Shown here one piece after another: positions 5,764-5,775 of a DNA stretch of 5,775 nucleotides. This DNA comes from Candidatus Nanohaloarchaea archaeon (GTDB lineage Archaea > EX4484-52 > GLR71): NCBI GenBank assembly GCA_030636615.1, contig DAOVWP010000042.1, positions 1 to 5,775 on the forward strand. The letters run 5' to 3'. Every line of letters begins with the position of its first letter. Positions within the stretch are counted from its first letter, which is position 1. Below the pieces are notes generated by a model. It was not told where the DNA came from, ran no database searches, and saw only the letters and a list, made by a program, of their open reading frames with translations. A program made the position numbers and the translations under genes.

Positions 5764-5769
5764 ATTAAA
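5764..5769 (-). promoter_or_regulatory. Weak TATA-like element of the small gene
   Basis: Minus-strand TTTAAT (within GTTTAATCTA) is centred about 29 bp before the ATG at 5737. The position fits an archaeal TATA box, but the surroundings are very AT-rich and the window ends 6 bp further on, so the call is tentative. Confidence 0.35.
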
Positions 5770-5775
5770 CATTTA

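Noticed and set aside
1..5775. Search for tRNA, rRNA, CRISPR array, insertion sequence or attachment site
   Set aside because: The noncoding gaps are all 65 bp or shorter, no direct repeat series or terminal inverted repeats were seen by eye, and no transposase or integrase motif is encoded.

Overview
The window is a gene-dense, AT-rich stretch that reads as archaeal, with almost no sequence left between genes. Three observations support this. The phosphoglucose isomerase is of the cupin (archaeal/PfPGI) type. Several first genes have a TTTAAA-type TATA box centred about 27 bp before the ATG, the spacing expected of leaderless archaeal mRNAs. Genes inside operons instead carry Shine-Dalgarno (SD) sites complementary to the 16S tail. 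I cannot fix the lineage; the long PGI and the variant MinD resemble, from memory, proteins of uncultivated archaea (DPANN-like or deep euryarchaeal genomes), but this is a guess.

Left part (1-1800, minus strand): a three-gene operon runs leftward off the window, in the order HD-domain phosphohydrolase, MoxR AAA+ ATPase, then a DUF58 protein cut by the window edge. The DUF58 start has no in-window stop codon but is clear from its conserved N-terminal motif. A TATA-like box and a GAGG-type ribosome site precede the HD gene.

Middle part (1795-4509): a minus-strand pair, a MinD/ParA-like ATPase followed 16 bp later by cupin phosphoglucose isomerase, diverges from a plus-strand GT4 glycosyltransferase. 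The 65-bp divergent region holds one symmetric TATA box that can serve both directions. The MinD-like protein has Asn in place of the second switch-I Asp and lacks the usual switch-II Pro. The isomerase has about 70 extra C-terminal residues.

Right part (4510-5775): a UDP-glucuronate 4-epimerase-type SDR converges on the glycosyltransferase with a 13-bp gap. Its own TATA box fixes the start at 5479 rather than the further-upstream TTG. Beyond it is a 68-residue orphan protein with a possible helix-turn-helix-like segment.

Taken together, the isomerase (fructose-6-P/glucose-6-P), the epimerase (UDP-GlcA/UDP-GalA) and the glycosyltransferase suggest sugar-nucleotide supply and surface glycan or glycoconjugate synthesis. 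The HD-MoxR-DUF58 unit is probably a separate chaperone/assembly module. I see no tRNA, rRNA, CRISPR, insertion sequence or large repeat. No stretch over 100 bp lacks a gene.
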